DNA of 64,000 bases from Primula veris (lineage: Eukaryota; Streptophyta; Magnoliopsida; Ericales; Primulaceae), in contig OY821740.1 in the NCBI GenBank assembly GCA_963682055.1, positions 31,202,795 to 31,266,794 on the forward strand. Reading direction: 5' to 3'. Each line of letters begins with the position of its first letter. The stretch's first letter is position 1. This document shows, in pieces, positions 32,578 through 46,826 of the stretch. The notes under the pieces were generated by a model. The model was not told where the DNA came from. It ran no database searches and worked only from the letters and a program-made list of their open reading frames with translations. A program made the translations under genes and the position numbers.

Positions 32578-35500
32578 TCAAAGCTCTTTAATTCTTAAAT
32601 AAACCATTCCCATAGCTTCAGTTGAAACCAACCCTCTGAAATAAACTGGGAAATCCTCTATGCTGTTTGAGATTATTGGATCTTCATCGCATCCCAAATT
32701 TGCCAGGTAATCAGCACCTTTATTACCTTCTCTTGCAATATGTATAATTGTTAATTCACGAATTTTAATTTGCTGCTTTATTTGATCCATTAGATAAAAT
32801 AACAACCATGGACACTTACTCTTCCCTTGTATAATATTCACCATTTGTAAACAATCTGATTCAAAAACTACGTTGGACTTCTCAACAATTTGAACCCCCA
32901 ATAATAATGCTTTCAGCTCAGATTCAAGCCCATAACTACTTGTAATTGCAGTAGAAAACCCTAAAATAAACTTGCCTTGATCATTTCGCAAAATACCTCC
33001 AATACCACTTTTATTTGTTGTTCTTCTGAAACTCTCATCTATATTGAATTTATTATATCCTTTAGGAGGACATAACCATTTTACTACTTTCAACCTTTTT
33101 TTGTTCTTCATCACTGTAGTAATCTCCATTCTGATATCAAAGTTTGAAGGAAAGCATTTATACTTACTAGAGTAAATTTTAATCAAATTACTGACATTCT
33201 CACAAATCCTTACTCCATTCATTTTTATATTACTATATTTACTACTGCATCTTCCTTTCCAAATTTCTCAAACATAAACACATGAATAATTTTGCAGAGC
33301 TTCCATTGTAATTTAGAACTTACAATACCTGACTGAGACCACCAGGAAATAAATTTGCCCCTTACTAGGTCTGATCTGTTTGTAACACCCAATAACTTAG
33401 AAAATAAGTTCCACACTTCTGTAGCTATAGACCCATTACTGAATAAATGTTCTGATTCTTCTGCATTACATCCACAACATTCACATTTAGAAGATAACAT
33501 TATTCCCAATTTTTGAATAGCAGGATCCAATGGAAGAGTTTGATTGAAAAATTTCTAGATAAAGCAAGAGATCTTCACAGGTATTATTTTATCCCAACAC
33601 AACTTACTAATCCAATTAATTGGATTCTTATTTCTCAGAAGTTCCTTGGCAGAAAATATACTGAAATTACCCATTATACTCATATTCCAAATAGGGGTAT
33701 CTTTTCTTAACTTATTGATACTAATATCACTGTTAAACAAATGTCTCAAATGTTGAGGAATAATATTTGATATTTTCTCTTTATCCCACTCTCCATTAGT
33801 AATCACATCTGCAACCTTAATATTATTATCCAAATAAGCATCCATCAATGGTCCTGTACCAATCCAGTTATCTAGATTAAGAGATATATTACCATCACCT
33901 ATAAGCCAAACAATATGTTTTTCAGCTTCTTTCCTCATCTTTAACATTCTTGACCAAGTATTGTCACATTTCCCAATAGAAACACAATTAGGATGCATTT
34001 TTCTGCAGAATTTAGCTTTTAGAAAATTAGATCACAGACTATTTTTTGTTCTGAAATTCCACCACAATTTAGCTGCAAAGGCCATAGATATATCATTGAA
34101 ACTTCTTAATCCCAAACCACCTTCCTCTACTGGAGAGCATACTTTCTTCCACTTAACCCACTGATGTTTTTTTACCAATTCAGAAGAACCCCACAAAAAT
34201 TTAGCCAAAATTTGATCAATTTTTTTTATTACCTGTTTGGGTGGATTCATAGCTGATAGAGTATACACTGGAATAGATTGTAACATATATTTTTATCAAA
34301 ATAAGTCTTCCTCCCATATTTAACTATTGGCTTTTCCAATTACTTAACTTTTTTCTTACTTTCAGGATGAGCTCATGGAAAAGAACACATTTTTTGTGAC
34401 CAGAATACAGCTTACAATCAAGATAAGTAAAAGGAGTCTTCTTAACTTCTATTTGCAACTCTTCATTTATCACTTTCTTTTGTTCTCTATCTACACTCTT
34501 TGAAACATAAACAAATCTCTTGTCCAAACTAATTTCTTGCCCAGAATCTTCATTATAACTTTTTAATACTTTCTTGACATTAAGAATAGACCTTTTATCA
34601 GCAGCACTAAATATAATAATATTATCTGCAAAAGCTAGATGAGTTATAATAGGACCATGTAGAGGAGATTTGAAGGCTTTCCAACTCTTTTTTTCCACTA
34701 AAGCATTTAAATTTCTAGTTAACACTTCTGAGCAAATAATAAAAAGACTTGATGATATAGGGTCACCTTGTCTCAGCCCATTAGAAGGGAAAAAATACCC
34801 TGTAGGTACACCATTTACCAGAATTGAAGTCCCATTGCATGATATAATTCTCCATATCCTGTCAATAAATACCTCAGAAAACTCAAACTTCCTTAGAACA
34901 CATATAAGAAAATGCCAAGAAACTTTATCATATGCTTTTTTCATGTCAAGCTTAATAGCCAAATTTTTCCCACTATTTTTCTTATTAAGAGTAGCAATAA
35001 ACTCCTGTGCCAATAGAATATTCTCCACTATATCTCTGTTCTGAACAAAACCACTTTGATTAGAAGAAATAATAGAAGGCAAGATAGTAGATAACCTCTT
35101 AGCCATAATTTTAGAGATAAATTTGTTGATAAAAGTGCATAGACTAATAGGTCTATATTCTGAGAAGTCATTAGGAGCTTGATTTTTAGGAATGAGAGCA
35201 ATAACAGTACTACTAATACCTTTAGGGAGTAGTTGCCCAGTAAAAAAAGAAACTATTGCATAGCACACATCTTGACCAATTAGACCCCAATTAGAAGTAA
35301 AAAAGCAACCAGTAAAACCATCCACACCTGGAGCACTATTCTTATTAAGACCCCACACAGCTTCTTTAATTTCTGTTTCATCAGGAAACTTGTTTAACAT
35401 TTCATTATCATCATCTTTGATAAGCTTAGAAATGCTATCCAAGCTCTTATAGGGTCCCTTAAAACCTTTATTAGCATCTAACAGACCTTTAAAATACTCA

Positions 35501-36684
35501 ATAGCTTCATTTTAAATATTTAATTTCTCTGTAATCACCTCCCCTGTAGCCTTTTTGATATTAGTAATATAGCTTTTAGCTCTTCTTTTTTTCACAATAC
35601 TATGAAAGTACTTTGTATTAGCATCTCCTTCATTAACCCATTTTACATTGGCTTTTTGGGCCCAGAACTCCTCCTCAATTTTGATTCTGTATTTCAAATT
35701 AGCTTCAGCTTTATTTAACACAATTTTATTGCTCATTGTAGGATCAATCACAAATATACTTTTCATTTTGAGCACCTCATCTTCAGCATCAATTACTTTC
35801 TGGAAAATATTCCCAAAAGCTTCTTTGTTCCACACAGATAAGGCCTTCGTAGTCCTTTTTAAATTATTAACTAGAGAGTATAGAGCATCACCTCTAGAAT
35901 AAGGCACCCAAACTGCAGATATTACTTTGTTATAATCTTGATGTTTAGTCCAGAACTTCTGAAAGATAAATCTTTTAGGATTATTATCAAACTCAGTTTT
36001 ACATCTAATTAAAAGAGGACTATGATATGAAGAAGCTTTGTGTAAGTGTTCTAATGACATATGCTGAAAGATATCTAGACAATTCTGATTGACAAGAACT
36101 TTATCAATTCTTTCAAAAATAGCAGCTTCATCACTTCTCTTATTCCACCAAGTGAATCTAGAACCAGAAAACTTCATCTCTTCCATGTTCACATTATTAA
36201 CACATTCTATATAATCATTAGCTGCTCCCAAATTTAAATGAAGACCACCTATCTTATCTTCTTCTTTTGAAACAGTATTGAAGTCACCTCCAATAATCCA
36301 AGGTTCATCTGTGCTCTCTTGCTGCAACCAATCCCATAAAGGTACTCTTTCTTCTCTTGTACACTTAGCATACACAGCTGTAAACTTTATTTGCTTCAGA
36401 ATAAAATTCCCTTTGATAACAAAACTAATACCTTGCTCCATTTGATTAGACACCTCCACATTAATACCAGTATTAGAAAACACCCAAATTTTGTTATAAT
36501 CTTGAGAAACAGCATTATCAAACCCAAATTTATACTTATAAAAGTCAAGCTTGCTACTGCAAGTCATAGGTTCCAAACATATTAATAACACAGGCTTGTG
36601 TAACTTGCACAAAAACTTCAATCTTCTACTAGTAGCACCTTCACCTTCCATTCCTCTTACATTCCAAATCATAGCATTAATCAT
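32578..36684 (-). pseudogene. LINE-1 ORF2 remnant, unit B
   Basis: Same order as in unit A: endonuclease 36684-35512, reverse transcriptase 35442-34324 (FADN in place of FADD), zf-RVT 34286-33225, RNase H 33222-32578. Broken by the same stops and frameshifts. Confidence 0.85.
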
Positions 36685-38183
36685 TTATACGCTTTTCTTA
36701 CCCCTACATTAGAGGATCTCATAATCATACTCTCTTTTTCAGCTATTTTGAACTCTCTTTTTTTCTGTTTTCTTTTTGCACTATTAGACATACAAATTTC
36801 CCAATTTTCATCTTCAGGCTCTATAGGTATATTTCTTGGTGATAAATTCAAATCATTTAGTACATTAGATTATCTCACTTCTTCAAAAACATTGTTTTCT
36901 TCAGTTTCAGTTGGATTAGTAACACTTTCAATCACCTTATTTGCTATAATTTCTTGATGCTCAATAACTTCACTTACCTCATTTGTTACCATTAATTCTG
37001 TAGTTGAAATTAATTGTCCGTCACTTCCAATATCTTCCCCATCTTTGTCTTGTGCAATATATTCCAATTCTCCAATTATAATATCAGTAGAATTTCCTTC
37101 ATTAACCTCAATAATGTTATCAACTAGGATATTATTCCCAGTATTTACTAATGTTGTATCTTGCTGCACATTTTCTATAGGAATCTCTACATCATTTACT
37201 GCAGAAGTCTTTTCCACCATTGAAGAAAGCTTTTCCACCACCATGCTGTCTTTACCAAAATTTATGCTAACCCAATCCTTAGTACTTTCCTTTTCTATCC
37301 TTTTATAAATGCTTTTTTATGGAGCAGTTTTTTGAAATAAGTACTTTTTTTGTCCTTCCTTCTGTTGTATTTGCCCTTGTTCTGGGCCTTTTTCATTTAT
37401 TTCCTTACCTTTATTATTGCTTTCCTTCATTTTTATAAAGCAATGAACTTCTTCATGCCCTTGCTTGCTGCAATAGTAACAGAACTTAGGAACATCTTCA
37501 TACCTACAGACTTGCCAGAATCCCTCATCACCTCCATATCCAATACGAACCCTTTCAATTAACTCTCTTTTTAGGTCAATTTCTACACAAATACGAGCCA
37601 ACCCAGGTCTAGACAGCTTAGCAGTAGGTTCATCTACCTTAAGAGGATATCCAAAAGCTGAAGTTATTGAAAAAATACTTGATGTATTGTATAAATGAAT
37701 AGGCAGCTTAGTTAAAGATATCCACACCGGCGTCAGTGAAGTTTCAACATCCGGATCAAAATCATACGTCTATTTAAAAGTGTGCATAGGAAAGCCTTTA
37801 ATAAACCAGATTTTTCGTAACCAGATTCTTTGATAATCATCTTCGTGAAAACACCTAATTAGAATATGTTTGTGATCTAATACTCCAATTTGATAATTAG
37901 CTTGTAGGTCAAGAGTATGAAAAACCTTTTTAATATCATCAATATGCGGCTTACCATGCGAAAATTTACCTACTATTGTATATTTAAACGGTTCCGATAA
38001 TTGGCAAATTTCCTTCTTTGAAAACTGAATCATTGGTTCACCTCGATAGTATTCAATGTCTTTCAAATCAATTTTAGGTTTAGCGACTTGTTTCTTCAGA
38101 ATAGCAGCGAAAGATTTTACTGGAGAATCCGGTATAATAAGCTGAGCGTTGTAATCATCAATTATCTTTTCTCGATCTGCCAT
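36681..38183 (-). pseudogene. LINE-1 ORF1 remnant, unit B
   Basis: Same 500-codon frame with three internal stops (first bases 37772, 37319, 36872), the CCHC knuckle, and the ATGA overlap with ORF2. Confidence 0.8.
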
Positions 38184-38265
38184 ATTTGCGGCGGTTAGGG
38201 TTTTTCACCCTAGTCGTCTCTCTCTTTCTCTCTCTAGATATCGAACAGTTCTGTTAATAAGATTT

Positions 38266-38539
38266 TTATGGATATTCTATATAAACCACATGTTATATCA
38301 TATTATAATCGATGTGAGATAGTCAATTATAACACTCTCTCTCACTCGTGACCGACATTTCAAGGGTACAACAAGAAGACAATATTAAATGAGTGGAGGT
38401 GAATGCAACATCGATCGACCGTCCTCTCTGATACCATATTAGAGCTCATATAACTTACTATTAAACGGTCTCGCTAATAGTAATAAATCATGGGTTATAT
38501 CATACTATTATAGTTTATGTGTGATAATCAACTCTAACA
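38266..38539 (-). mobile_element. TRIM-like element, unit B
   Basis: Duplicate of 11529-11802. The primer-binding-site complement is at 38424-38436 and the polypurine-tract complement at 38335-38345. Confidence 0.6.
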
Positions 38540-41500
38540 AGTGTCATTAACCTCGTTTTGTAAACAAACAACACTTTTAAATGCATTTAACCTATGATTA
38601 GATCAATGTCATAAGTAAAACTACAAATTTGAAGGAATTATTTACTAAAGAATGGTCTAAAGGGAAAATCCGAAAATAGTCTGTGGGCTTTTCTGGTACA
38701 TTTCTTTTAAAATATTCCACACTTTACAACTTGAAATGATTTTTTTTCTTTGAATATAATATATACATTTACACTTTCTTTCTTGTACTTATAATGTGAC
38801 ATATGTGCTTCAAACATCTTATAAGAAGGTTCAATTTGATAACTGTTGATGCATAAAGGTTTTTTTATATGCTTATAAACATTGACAAAATCAGGATCTA
38901 TAAACGAGATATGCCAATGCCAAACTTATGAGTATATACATTAAGATACATCGATCGGTACTTGTTAAAATGTTTTCCCATTTCATTTGTATCGATAAAG
39001 AAGGTAGAAACAAAAAAAGTAAAATCATCCTAAATTTAGAAGAGGCTAGCTAACTATAAAAAATTAAAGGGAGAAAAACTGATTTTAAAGTTTTGACAAA
39101 CTTATGCGTATATATATACACAGTGGGGTTTTTTTAATATTTGTCAAACTTATGAGTATATACATTAAGATATAGCACTACTTGTTAAAATGTTTGAGTT
39201 AATTAAGAATTAGTCCAATTTTTAATTAAATTATAGATAATGTAGCAATACAAAATTTACCCAAAATGTTTTCCCATTCCATTTGTGTCAATATAGAAAG
39301 TAGATCATCCTAAATTCAAAAGAGGCTAACTAACTATAAAAATTAAGAGTTGGACTTAGCTGCAACCAAGGGTGCAGCCTTTGGCTGCTTCCCATGACGT
39401 GCATGGTTTGATTTTATTTGTTATACCATATATAGTTGTACATGTAATCTAAACACCTACTAATAATTAACTTCTTCCCTTCCCTTGGCTGTTCTTTGTT
39501 TTTGTATAGACTATGATTAAATGTTCATCCAACAACTCCACATGTGTTTAAATAAGTACTCTTTTTTTTTTATATATATAAGTTGTGGGTAGAAGCCCAC
39601 ATTTTATTGATTAATAGTAATAATAAAAAAGTTTGCACCATAAAATGTGACACTAAATTACAAAGAATGAACTTAACACTAAAAACAGAAAACTTTTACA
39701 AATAGATGGACTTTATTGTAAATAAACTAAAACTAAGGACCAGAAAAAACACTGGTCTGTGTAATAAACACAGACCAGAGTAACACGTGTAGGAAAAGCC
39801 CCAAATCACTTCTGTGTATGGAAATGTCACTGTGGAGAGAGAAACTCTCCTTCTTCACCAACCATAAGAAAACTCAAAATACTTCATCTTCTTCATCCTA
39901 TTTTTCACCATTTTCGCCCATTAAAACCTCAAATTAGGAAGACCTTTGATCTCCCAATCGATTATATTCCTCATCTGTTTAGATAAATCCCCCTTCTTAA
40001 AAAATTCCTTGAATCCTTCTTGACTGCCACTATTAGCTAGATGATCTGCTGCACTATTTGCCTCCCTCACAACATGCCTTATCAGGTAATCTTTGCCCTT
40101 TAATTTATCTTTAATTTCATCTATAATAGATCTTATTTGCCATGGCGAAGCTGTCTTTAGAGTAACGATATTAAACAGTTGAAGTGAATCAGTTTCCAAA
40201 ATAAAGGACCTCATATTTGATAATTGTAGGAAAAATAGAATTGCTTTAGCTTCTGATTCAATAGCTGATATACTTGTTACCATAGCTTGAAAACCATAGA
40301 TAAAATTACCTGTAGAGTCTCTTACTAATCCACCCACTCCACTAGAGTTTGAAGAAGATTTATAACACCCATCGGTGTTCATTTTCACATGCCCAAGTGG
40401 AGGATTTAACCATTTCACTATAGAGACCTTTTTGTGTTTACCAGCTTTTTCTTTAATACAAGACTCAGTTAGTTTCCAATTTTTTGGGAACTTTTTATTA
40501 TTAGTGGAAACTAAATACATAAAATCAGTCACTTGGGAGCAAATTTCAGTAGTTTTCATCTCCTTGTTGTTGTACCTGTAATTACACCTAGCTTTCCAAA
40601 TCTCTCAAACAATAGTAGAAGGTAAGACCTTTTGCAAAAAGGAATTAATTCCATTTTTTTCACTTCTTGAAGTTGTCCACCACTTTAGAAACCTCCCTTT
40701 TAGACTAATATTAGTATTAATAATTTCCATTAAACCATCAAAATAGGAACACACTTCTTTTGCTATTTTTCCTGAGCTAAACAGATTCTCACTGTCTTCT
40801 TCTTTTACACCATAACATTCACACTTTGATGCTAACTGAATACCAAATTTTCTTACTGCAGAATCTAGAGGCAGAGATTTGTTGAAAAGCTTCCAAACAA
40901 AGCACGTGATTTTCTTAGTTAAATCTTTATCCCATTTATACTTATTAAACCAACTAGGTTCATGCTTTGTTCTTGTAGTTTCCCAAGCTGTCTTAAAAGA
41001 AAAATTTCTCAGGTTCTCCTTGTTCCATATTAGCTCATCTATTCCATATTTGTTAGCTTTGAAGTCCTCTTTAAACAGATGTATAAATAAGTACTCAAAT
41101 CTGATATTCATCATTGGAAAAATAAACATAAACCAAACGTGAATTTTGGAATAGTAAATAGATTTTTATGTTTTTTAAAAATATAGGTATGTCTATGTGA
41201 TTTTTTATAGCTATAAAACTATTAAAGCTTAAAACTATTTTTAAAATAGGTATGTATATATATACCTGTTTTTTTAAAACTTAAAAATCTATTTATTAAA
41301 TGTTGACGAGCCCAATAGCAGATCATATAATAGGAAATCAATTGGATTGCCCAGTAATAAAAATAAAAAATGAGAGATAAAGATTGAAGAAATTAGTACT
41401 AAAGAAAGGATATAATCATATAACTATATGGTGCTATGAGAATAAAAAGAAAAAGTAAGATATACCTAATCAGATTTTGCCAGCTAATGTGAATGCCCGG

Positions 41501-42091
41501 TAGCAGCTAAATTATTCTCAAAAATTAAAAGGAGATTATAGCTAGCACACTATCGAGTAGCTACTCGCTCATGCTTATTTGAGCAATTCAAAGCTAACGT
41601 GTTTGTATGACGGATTTCGGCATAAAATTGTAAAAACTGAAGCTGTTAAATAGTCTTATCTATTGGATTATTGTTTCCCTTTTTTTTCTTGAGCAATATC
41701 CTTCTCAATCATTTAAACGTTCAAAAAGAATCGTCCAAACCATGCTTGATTTCATATATAGTTAAGTTTTATTCTTGTTCATAAAGCAATAACATTTTTT
41801 TATGGCTCCAGCTTATGTTAAAACCTCATTAATGAAATTATATTTCACAATGTTTTAATGGAAAACCTGGTTTTTTCATTATGAATAGAAAATTAAAAGG
41901 CCCCTGTTGAGGAAGCTGTCTTTGATCAGATCCCTGCTCGTGATAGCTCCGAAGATATCCTCCTACCAATAGCAACGGTGCCCCATATCATGAAAGAGAT
42001 CCTATCACCGGATGCAAAAGTCACATTGATTTGCAATAAATTCACATTGACGAAATTCCAGATTATCATATCTCCCTTGCTCCAAGAATAA
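38540..42091 (+). pseudogene. Truncated NF-YB relic, unit B
   Basis: Duplicate of 11803-15354: lost ATG (AAG at 41897-41899), exon homology to about 42024, then unrelated sequence to a stop at 42089. Interrupted by LINE-2. Confidence 0.8.
39549..41096 (-). mobile_element. LINE-2 copy in unit B with target duplication
   Basis: Duplicate of 12812-14359: RNase H at 39921-40559 and zf-RVT at 40605-41083, with the same TGA at the Trp position. Confidence 0.85.
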
Positions 42092-45000
42092 ATACTTCAA
42101 CTTCGACTATCTGAATGTTGGTATATCTGCTATATATGTATTTATATCTTTTCGTTAGCATACATGTGTATGTATCTATCTCTTGGTCTGTATTTATATA
42201 CATGTGACTATGTAAATGGCGGATTATTTTGTTAATAAATACTTAAGTTGGTTATTCAAGAAGATTAATTAATAATATCTACAATGATAGGCGCCCAATC
42301 TATCCGAGTTAGGTTTTGTGTTTTCTATAGTACAAAATGCATGCATGGTGTCAAATTATAACATTGTCGTTCCAAATAAAAATAGCAATTAATTTGGAGG
42401 AGAACGGAGAATTTAGTTGATAAGGGTAAAAAGGAAAGGCCACAACTTTATTCATTTTAAATTGATATCGGAATAACACGCGTAATGCAATACAGCAGAA
42501 CAGTTCTTAATTATTGAGTTGAGCCAAAGGGTAAACTGAATACTACAGTTTATACCTTAAAGTGTCTGGCAGCATGATGGCGCAATACCAATAGAAAATA
42601 CACAACAGTAGAATTATGCATCAGTACCGACTCGATGTTTCGCAGCTGAGGGGACGACGCCATTTGGTGTCACGGATGATGGAGAATATGCCACTATCAT
42701 GGCCTTTGAAATCATCGGTGAAGTCAGGGGCGGAACCAGAACCAAATGAGTGGGCTTTCTAAAATTAATAAAAGCGCATAATATTTTTCAAAGTATAAAA
42801 CCGAAAAAGTCGGATTTTTGTACCCCTTTTACCCTCTTTTCTTATTTGTTTTTACCATGGTTTCTTTATTAAAATGTATTTGATTTCTTTTTTTTTTCCT
42901 TTTCGCTCAATTTCAACTTTATTTTCAAACTCCAAAAAAAAAAAACACAACAGTAATGTCATATGCAGTCATGTGTCGAAAGTTTTCCCATTTCAAAATT
43001 GACTAAAAATAAATAAAATAAAAACACAAAAGATACAAAAGTTAAATTTAATAAATCAAGGTATAACAAGTAAAAAGATTAAGACACGACGGTAAAAAAT
43101 ATATTTAAAAAAAGTCTGAAAAAATCAAACGTAAATTAAATAATAGATATATACGAACATTTAAATATTTATTAATCAATTTCAGTATATTCACTTCAAT
43201 TAAAATACAAACCATCAAAAATTCTTTTATAAATTTTGTTTGCACTCATCAATCAACATTACTCTAATTATTAGTTTTGTTTAATTTTTTTAAAGATGTG
43301 TGTACGTGTCAAAATGATAAGTTGGTGTAAAATGTCTTTTATAATCATTTACATATTTTAATTTTTTAAATACTACTTATATATTATCAGTACATATAAA
43401 ATTATGTTATATTCTTACACTAACAATATATAATTTTGGAATGGGTTTGCAAAAAAATATTTAAAGGGGGATGGAGAACAAGCAACAGCCTTAGAAATTG
43501 CCGCAACCCTAGTAATAGTCTTGGCTAGGAGCAGTTGCAAAGTGACGATCATGACTATGATTGCAATGCTTAACAATATTTTTGTCATTCCGAGATCACT
43601 ATCCTTTTGATATCTAGAGCTACGATCTTATACGAAAAGCAAGATTGGCTGTTATATTAACCACTCGAAGAAACTGGTTCATCGTCCTAGTTCTAAGGAG
43701 TTGTATATTTATTTGGCTATATATAGGTGTCTTTTTTCCTTTTGGCCGCCTATTTTTGCCTTTATGCCTTTCTATATGACGGATGCAGATCTACTGTTGT
43801 CCGTTATTGGATTGAATATCGTATGTCGTCCCCATGTGAGAAAGTGACACAGTAAAAAAAAAATCTGTGTCTTCGAAATATTTGCCTTAATTCATAAGTT
43901 TATTTAACCTTTGTTTTTCTTGGACTCTTTCTTTCTATTTCCAATCCATTGCCTTTGCTACCATAACCTTTGTTTTTCTTGGACTCTTTCTTTGTATTTC
44001 CAGTCCAGTTAATTAAGGCAGCGTGGATGTACAATCAATATGTTTGTGGTATAACATTACCATATGAATCCATGTTCTCTGAGCTTAAAACTAGAGATAA
44101 ATTCGAAGGACTTGATTCCTTGAATAATGGAGGTGCCTTGTGGGGAGCTTGTCTGTATCTCACAAGAATGTTTACGAGATGACGTAAAGTTGCTCGCCGG
44201 CCGGGGTTTAACTTCAACACCAGCTTTTCGAGCGGAACTAAGGAGACCAACGCGATATGTATGATTGTGAAGTACACGTTTTAAGGTGGGATTTATTTTG
44301 CGGCGCCAGTTCGAATATGCAAAAATATTGAAGTTATAGTTGGGAGAAACTAGTGGAAATGCTTAAAAGTTTTTATATGTTGCTTCTAGGTCATAGGTTT
44401 TCCTTTATTCTTGTATCATTTCTTGTGATGTTAATTAAATGATTATTCGTAATTAGCCTTATATATCAAGCGGGCGGCCCTGTGGCAAGTCGAAACAATT
44501 AAGGTGTCGGGTGACGGACCGAAAATATTTTTTTGTTCGGAAAAAATATAATACAAAATGGTGAATTTTGTTGTTGTGTAATAAAGGTGTGTAAATGTGA
44601 AAATCTTCGGTCCAGACTAATTAAGGTGCCGATGATCAGATTTGGGTCGCCACTGGTCATCAAGCGTTTGTTCCTGTATTTTATAGAAGTGTATATGAAG
44701 TTAAAAAGTGCTGCAGTTTTTTTTTTAAACTATAATTTTGTTTTTGATATCGAATACAAAAGTTCACAAACTGTTTACCGTTCTACTGGAAAGGCTATAA
44801 GCCTATACTTAATTATAGATCAAATGTCGTTAGTTTCTGCAGTAATCTTGGTCGGCAGTCTTTCACACATTATATTGTTCATTTAACGTTTAGTATGGAG
44901 AATATTAACTGACGTAATATGTGAATAATATTATACCGAAGTGTCGAATTATTACCAAACAAGTGATGCAGCATTTGGTTGCTGCATCATCGGTTATTAA

Positions 45001-45711
45001 TATTCAGTCGTATCAGCTCTGTTAACAACATCAACGATTTCGAGTTATTGCTTATACGCCCTAAATCCTTTATACTGAATCCATATTTTTTGTATAATTG
45101 GTGCGAAAACTTACATTTTGAGTATATTAATTGGTGAAATATAAATTCGGATAAAAAACCTTTACAAAACAAATAGATAAATATACTTCGGGGAGAAGTG
45201 CAGAAATAAGAAAATTTGCAACAAATTGAAAAATATAGTGGAAATTATAAAAAAAAAATTAAAAAAATTCTGGCTTCGTAGTTGTTCCTATAGAAATAGA
45301 AATGATTGGTGCTCTAGTGAATAATATTTACTTCGCCTTGCAACCAAATCTATCAATTCTTAGTATTCTTGATCTATTTAGAATCAAAGTAGAAACACAT
45401 TGCTTCATAATATTGGAGATAATTTTCAGTTGTAGAATGTTAATATAATTATATCTCATTAATTAGTATTTAAAACACAAAATCAGTATTTACGACAAAT
45501 AAATGAAAGCTATTCGTTCCGTTTGAAGAATTTAGAGAGATAATTTTGGTTGAAGATGTCCAAAGTGACATGCGGTGCGTGTGTAATTAGTACAATAAAC
45601 AAAAAGAGATAATTAAGTATTGGTCCATAAAAACAAAACTATCTAATTATTGGTCATCGTATAAAATTTAATTAAAAATTGGTTAATTATTGCTAAAACT
45701 AATTAAGTATT
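42092..45711. other. Spacer, unit B
   Basis: Duplicate of 15355-18974: repeat block at 43468-43797, unrecognised coding-like fragment at 43987-44277, perfect hairpin at 44965-44988. No intact gene. Confidence 0.5.
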
Positions 45712-46826
45712 GGTCATTACTCATTAAATATAAAAGGCCCACAATTGAAAAAAACAAGAAAAACTCAAAAAATAACAACAACAACAAAAAAAACAGAAAA
45801 TACCAAAAAATTGAAAAAAACCTTTAAAAAAAAATTGAAAAACCGAAAAAAGGTAAAAAAGTTCAAAAAAGTTGGAAATCAAAAAAATCAGAATAAAATA
45901 AAATTAAAAATCTGAAAATACCAAAAAAGCTGAAAAAAAACCTTTAAAAAAGTCAGAAACCCGAAAAACTCCCGAAAAATAGTAAAAAAAAACCAAGAAT
46001 ATCCAAAAATCCAAAATAATTATTATTTTTTTTAAAAGGTTCAAAAAAAGTCAGAAATCCGAAAAAACCCAAAAAAAGTAAAAAAATACAAAAACACCAA
46101 GAAAATCCAAAAAATCCAAAATCCAAAAAAAAAACAAAAAAAAAACGTTCAAAAAAGTCGGCAACCGAAATTATAAAATAAAATTAAAAAAATCCAAAAT
46201 CACAAAAAAATGTCAGAAAAAGCCGGAAAGTCCAAAAAATGTTAAAAACTTTAAAATAACTTGCAATTGTTTTCAAATGACTTCAAATAACTCACACTAT
46301 TTTTAAAATTACTCGAACTGTTTTTTAAAATTAATTTATATGACTTAAAAATGAGTTAGACGGTTTTTAAAATAACTCATACTATTTTTAAAATTACTTA
46401 AAATGACTCAGAGTATTTTTAAAATGACTCAAAATGGCTCATGCTGTTTTTAAAATAACTCAAAATAACTCAGAATATTTTCAAAATGATTTGAAACGAC
46501 TCAGACTGTTTTTAAAATGACTTAATTAACACGACTCAGAATATTTTTAAAACGACTCAGACTGTTTTTAAAATGACTTAAAATGACTAATACTATTTTT
46601 AAAATCAGTTAAAACGACTCAGGCTATTTTTAAAATCACTTAAATTAAAACAACTCGGGTTGTTTTTAAAGCCACTTAAAAGGACTCATACTGTTTTTAA
46701 AATAACTTATAACGACTCAGACTGTGTTTGAAATCCCTAAAAATGACTCATCCTGTTTTTAAAATGACTTAAAACTACTCCGTCTGTTTTTAAAATTACC
46801 TGAAATATTTTTAAAATTACTCAAAC
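45712..46826. repeat. A-rich tract and minisatellite, unit B
   Basis: A-rich to about 46257, then the ~31-38-bp minisatellite (46287-46826), which has a complete GTTTTTAAAG unit where A lost four bases. Confidence 0.75.

Larger units (their letters stand above)
32323..38282 (-). mobile_element. LINE-1 copy in unit B with target duplications
   Basis: The element is 32340-38265 between the same 17-bp direct repeats. ORF1 remnant 38183-36681; ORF2 remnant 36684-32578. All stops, frameshifts and changed catalytic residues of the unit A copy are present. The two differ by two RNase H residues (SSSG to SSYG, VEES to VEKS). Confidence 0.9.
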